Below are positions 59,963-64,000 of a DNA stretch of 64,000 bases, piece by piece. Origin of the DNA: Pseudomonas oryzihabitans. GTDB taxonomy: Bacteria; Pseudomonadota; Gammaproteobacteria; Pseudomonadales; Pseudomonadaceae. The notes under the pieces are model-generated. The model did no database searches and was not told where the DNA came from. It saw only the letters and a program-made list of their open reading frames with translations. Both the position numbers and the translations under genes were made by a program. Positions within the stretch are counted from its first letter, which is position 1. The number at the start of each line of letters is the position of its first letter. Location: NCBI RefSeq assembly GCF_007665395.1, contig NZ_VDND01000008.1:62001-126000 (forward strand). Direction: 5' to 3'.

Positions 59963-60877
59963 CTAGAAGCTGCGGCTGACCAGCCGGTTACGGCCTTCCG
60001 CCTTGGCCTGGTAGAGCAACTGATCGGCCGCCTTGAGCAGGCCTTCCGCGGTCTGCTCGGGGGTCGGTTGACAACAGGCCAGGCCCATGCTCATGGTGAG
60101 CCAGAGGCGATCCTCCGCCAGCGGATGGGCGATGCGGAGTTCAGCGATGCCCTGCCGGCAGCGCTCCAGGACCGCTTCCGCCGCGGCCCGCGAGGCCCCA
60201 GGCAGCAACAGCACGAATTCCTCGCCGCCGTAGCGCGCCAGGCAGTCCCGCTCGCGGATGCGCTGTTCCAGTACCTGGGCCACCCGTGCCAGGGCCTGGT
60301 CGCCCGCGCCGTGGCCATGGGTATCGTTGTACTGCTTGAAGTAGTCGATATCCAGCATGGCGATGGCGAGGGGACCACGACGGCTGACCGCCAGCTGCCA
60401 CTCGATGGCCAGTTGCTCGTCGAAACGCCGACGATTGCCCACTGCGGTCAACGGATCCATGTGCGCCAGCTCTTCGAGCAGGCGCCGCTGCCGGGCCAGC
60501 TGCAGGTGCAGCCTTACCCGCGCCAGCACCGCGAGCGGATTGAAGGGCTTCTGGATGAAGTCGCTGGCGCCCAGCTCGAAACATTCGACCTCGCGATGCA
60601 GGTCGTTGGCCGCGGTGATGAAGATCACCGGAATGGCGCTGGTTTCGGCGCGCCGCTTGAACAACTGGATCAGCTGCAGGCCGTCGATGCCGGGCATGAC
60701 CACGTCCAGCAGGATGAGATCGGGATGCTCGCGGGCGGCCTTGGTCAGCGCCTGCACGCCGCTCTTGGCCAGCATGATGCGCGCCTCGTCGCGCAACAGA
60801 TCGGCGAGGACCCGCAGGTTGCTCTTCTGGTCGTCGACGACGAGGATCAACGGCAGGTCGGGACGGTGCCCCTCCAT
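59963..60877 (-). CDS. Response regulator with GGDEF domain (diguanylate cyclase)
   Basis: The 304-residue protein has a receiver domain with phospho-acceptor Asp 58 (LLDVVMPGIDG) and a GGDEF domain with motif GGEEF at 217-221 and inhibitory site RERD at 208-211, so activity and product feedback should be intact. It lies 6 bases downstream of the hybrid kinase gene, which probably phosphorylates it. It has the same domain order as WspR but is clearly a separate protein. Confidence 0.93.
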   Translation of the reverse strand: MEGHRPDLPLILVVDDQKSNLRVLADLLRDEARIMLAKSGVQALTKAAREHPDLILLDVVMPGIDGLQLIQLFKRRAETSAIPVIFITAANDLHREVECFELGASDFIQKPFNPLAVLARVRLHLQLARQRRLLEELAHMDPLTAVGNRRRFDEQLAIEWQLAVSRRGPLAIAMLDIDYFKQYNDTHGHGAGDQALARVAQVLEQRIRERDCLARYGGEEFVLLLPGASRAAAEAVLERCRQGIAELRIAHPLAEDRLWLTMSMGLACCQPTPEQTAEGLLKAADQLLYQAKAEGRNRLVSRSF

Positions 60878-60883
60878 CGGCGG

Positions 60884-64000
<3,117 letters not shown>

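Overview
The window is about two-thirds G+C, densely packed and typical of a Pseudomonas chromosome. The markers pointing there are a complete Wsp surface-sensing operon, an aotJQMOP-type basic amino acid transporter, a nitrate-assimilation block with a Ser/Thr kinase-phosphatase, and the run rhomboid protease / metallophosphatase / nadK / DUF1853 / PLP deaminase / fadH. The genus is an inference from gene content; the species cannot be fixed. No rRNA, tRNA, CRISPR array, insertion sequence or prophage was seen.

Layout. 1-833: 3' end of an M13 metallopeptidase. 907-8124: nitrate assimilation, comprising a PP2C-kinase fusion, a NasR-type NIT-ANTAR antiterminator, an NrtABC uptake system and cobA (siroheme synthesis). 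Both nrtA and cobA are preceded by a sigma-54-type promoter and a leader with a hairpin overlapping the 5' arm of an intrinsic terminator. This is the most interesting structure in the window, because the NasR protein and its likely RNA targets lie side by side. 8186-12905: ligase-associated exonuclease and ATP-dependent ligase, a FUSC membrane protein, a small membrane protein and an acetyltransferase. 13259-17537: arginine/ornithine-type ABC transporter with an embedded deacylase-like gene. 17618-18944: an untracked 43-residue ORF and a TorF-like outer-membrane protein. 18949-25730: long-form Lhr helicase, a 2-hydroxyacid dehydrogenase and a LamB-type porin.

25832-34615: EgtB/EgtD (ergothioneine), a GAF-GGDEF-EAL phosphodiesterase, a DEAD-box helicase, PrmB, a PoxB-like enzyme and a small membrane protein. 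34616-42943: mostly minus-strand housekeeping genes (rhomboid, phosphatase, NAD kinase, PLP enzyme, a coiled-coil protein with a Cys/His tail, FadH). 43140-50433: a nitrilase-fold protein that lacks the catalytic Cys, an AraC regulator, a large MscS channel, a Nudix hydrolase, CysE, a GNAT and an XRE-cupin regulator. 50434-51148: an AT-rich non-coding island, then a KGG stress protein.

51571-59945: wspA-wspF and wspR, coupled by start/stop overlaps. They form a chemosensory pathway whose output is c-di-GMP. Convergent to it (59963-64000) lie a second receiver-GGDEF protein and the C-terminal two-thirds or less of a very large hybrid histidine kinase. With the EAL protein at 28 kb, at least three c-di-GMP enzymes are present. 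Start codons were chosen by ribosome-binding site, family N-terminus and gene spacing; all structures and motifs were read by eye.
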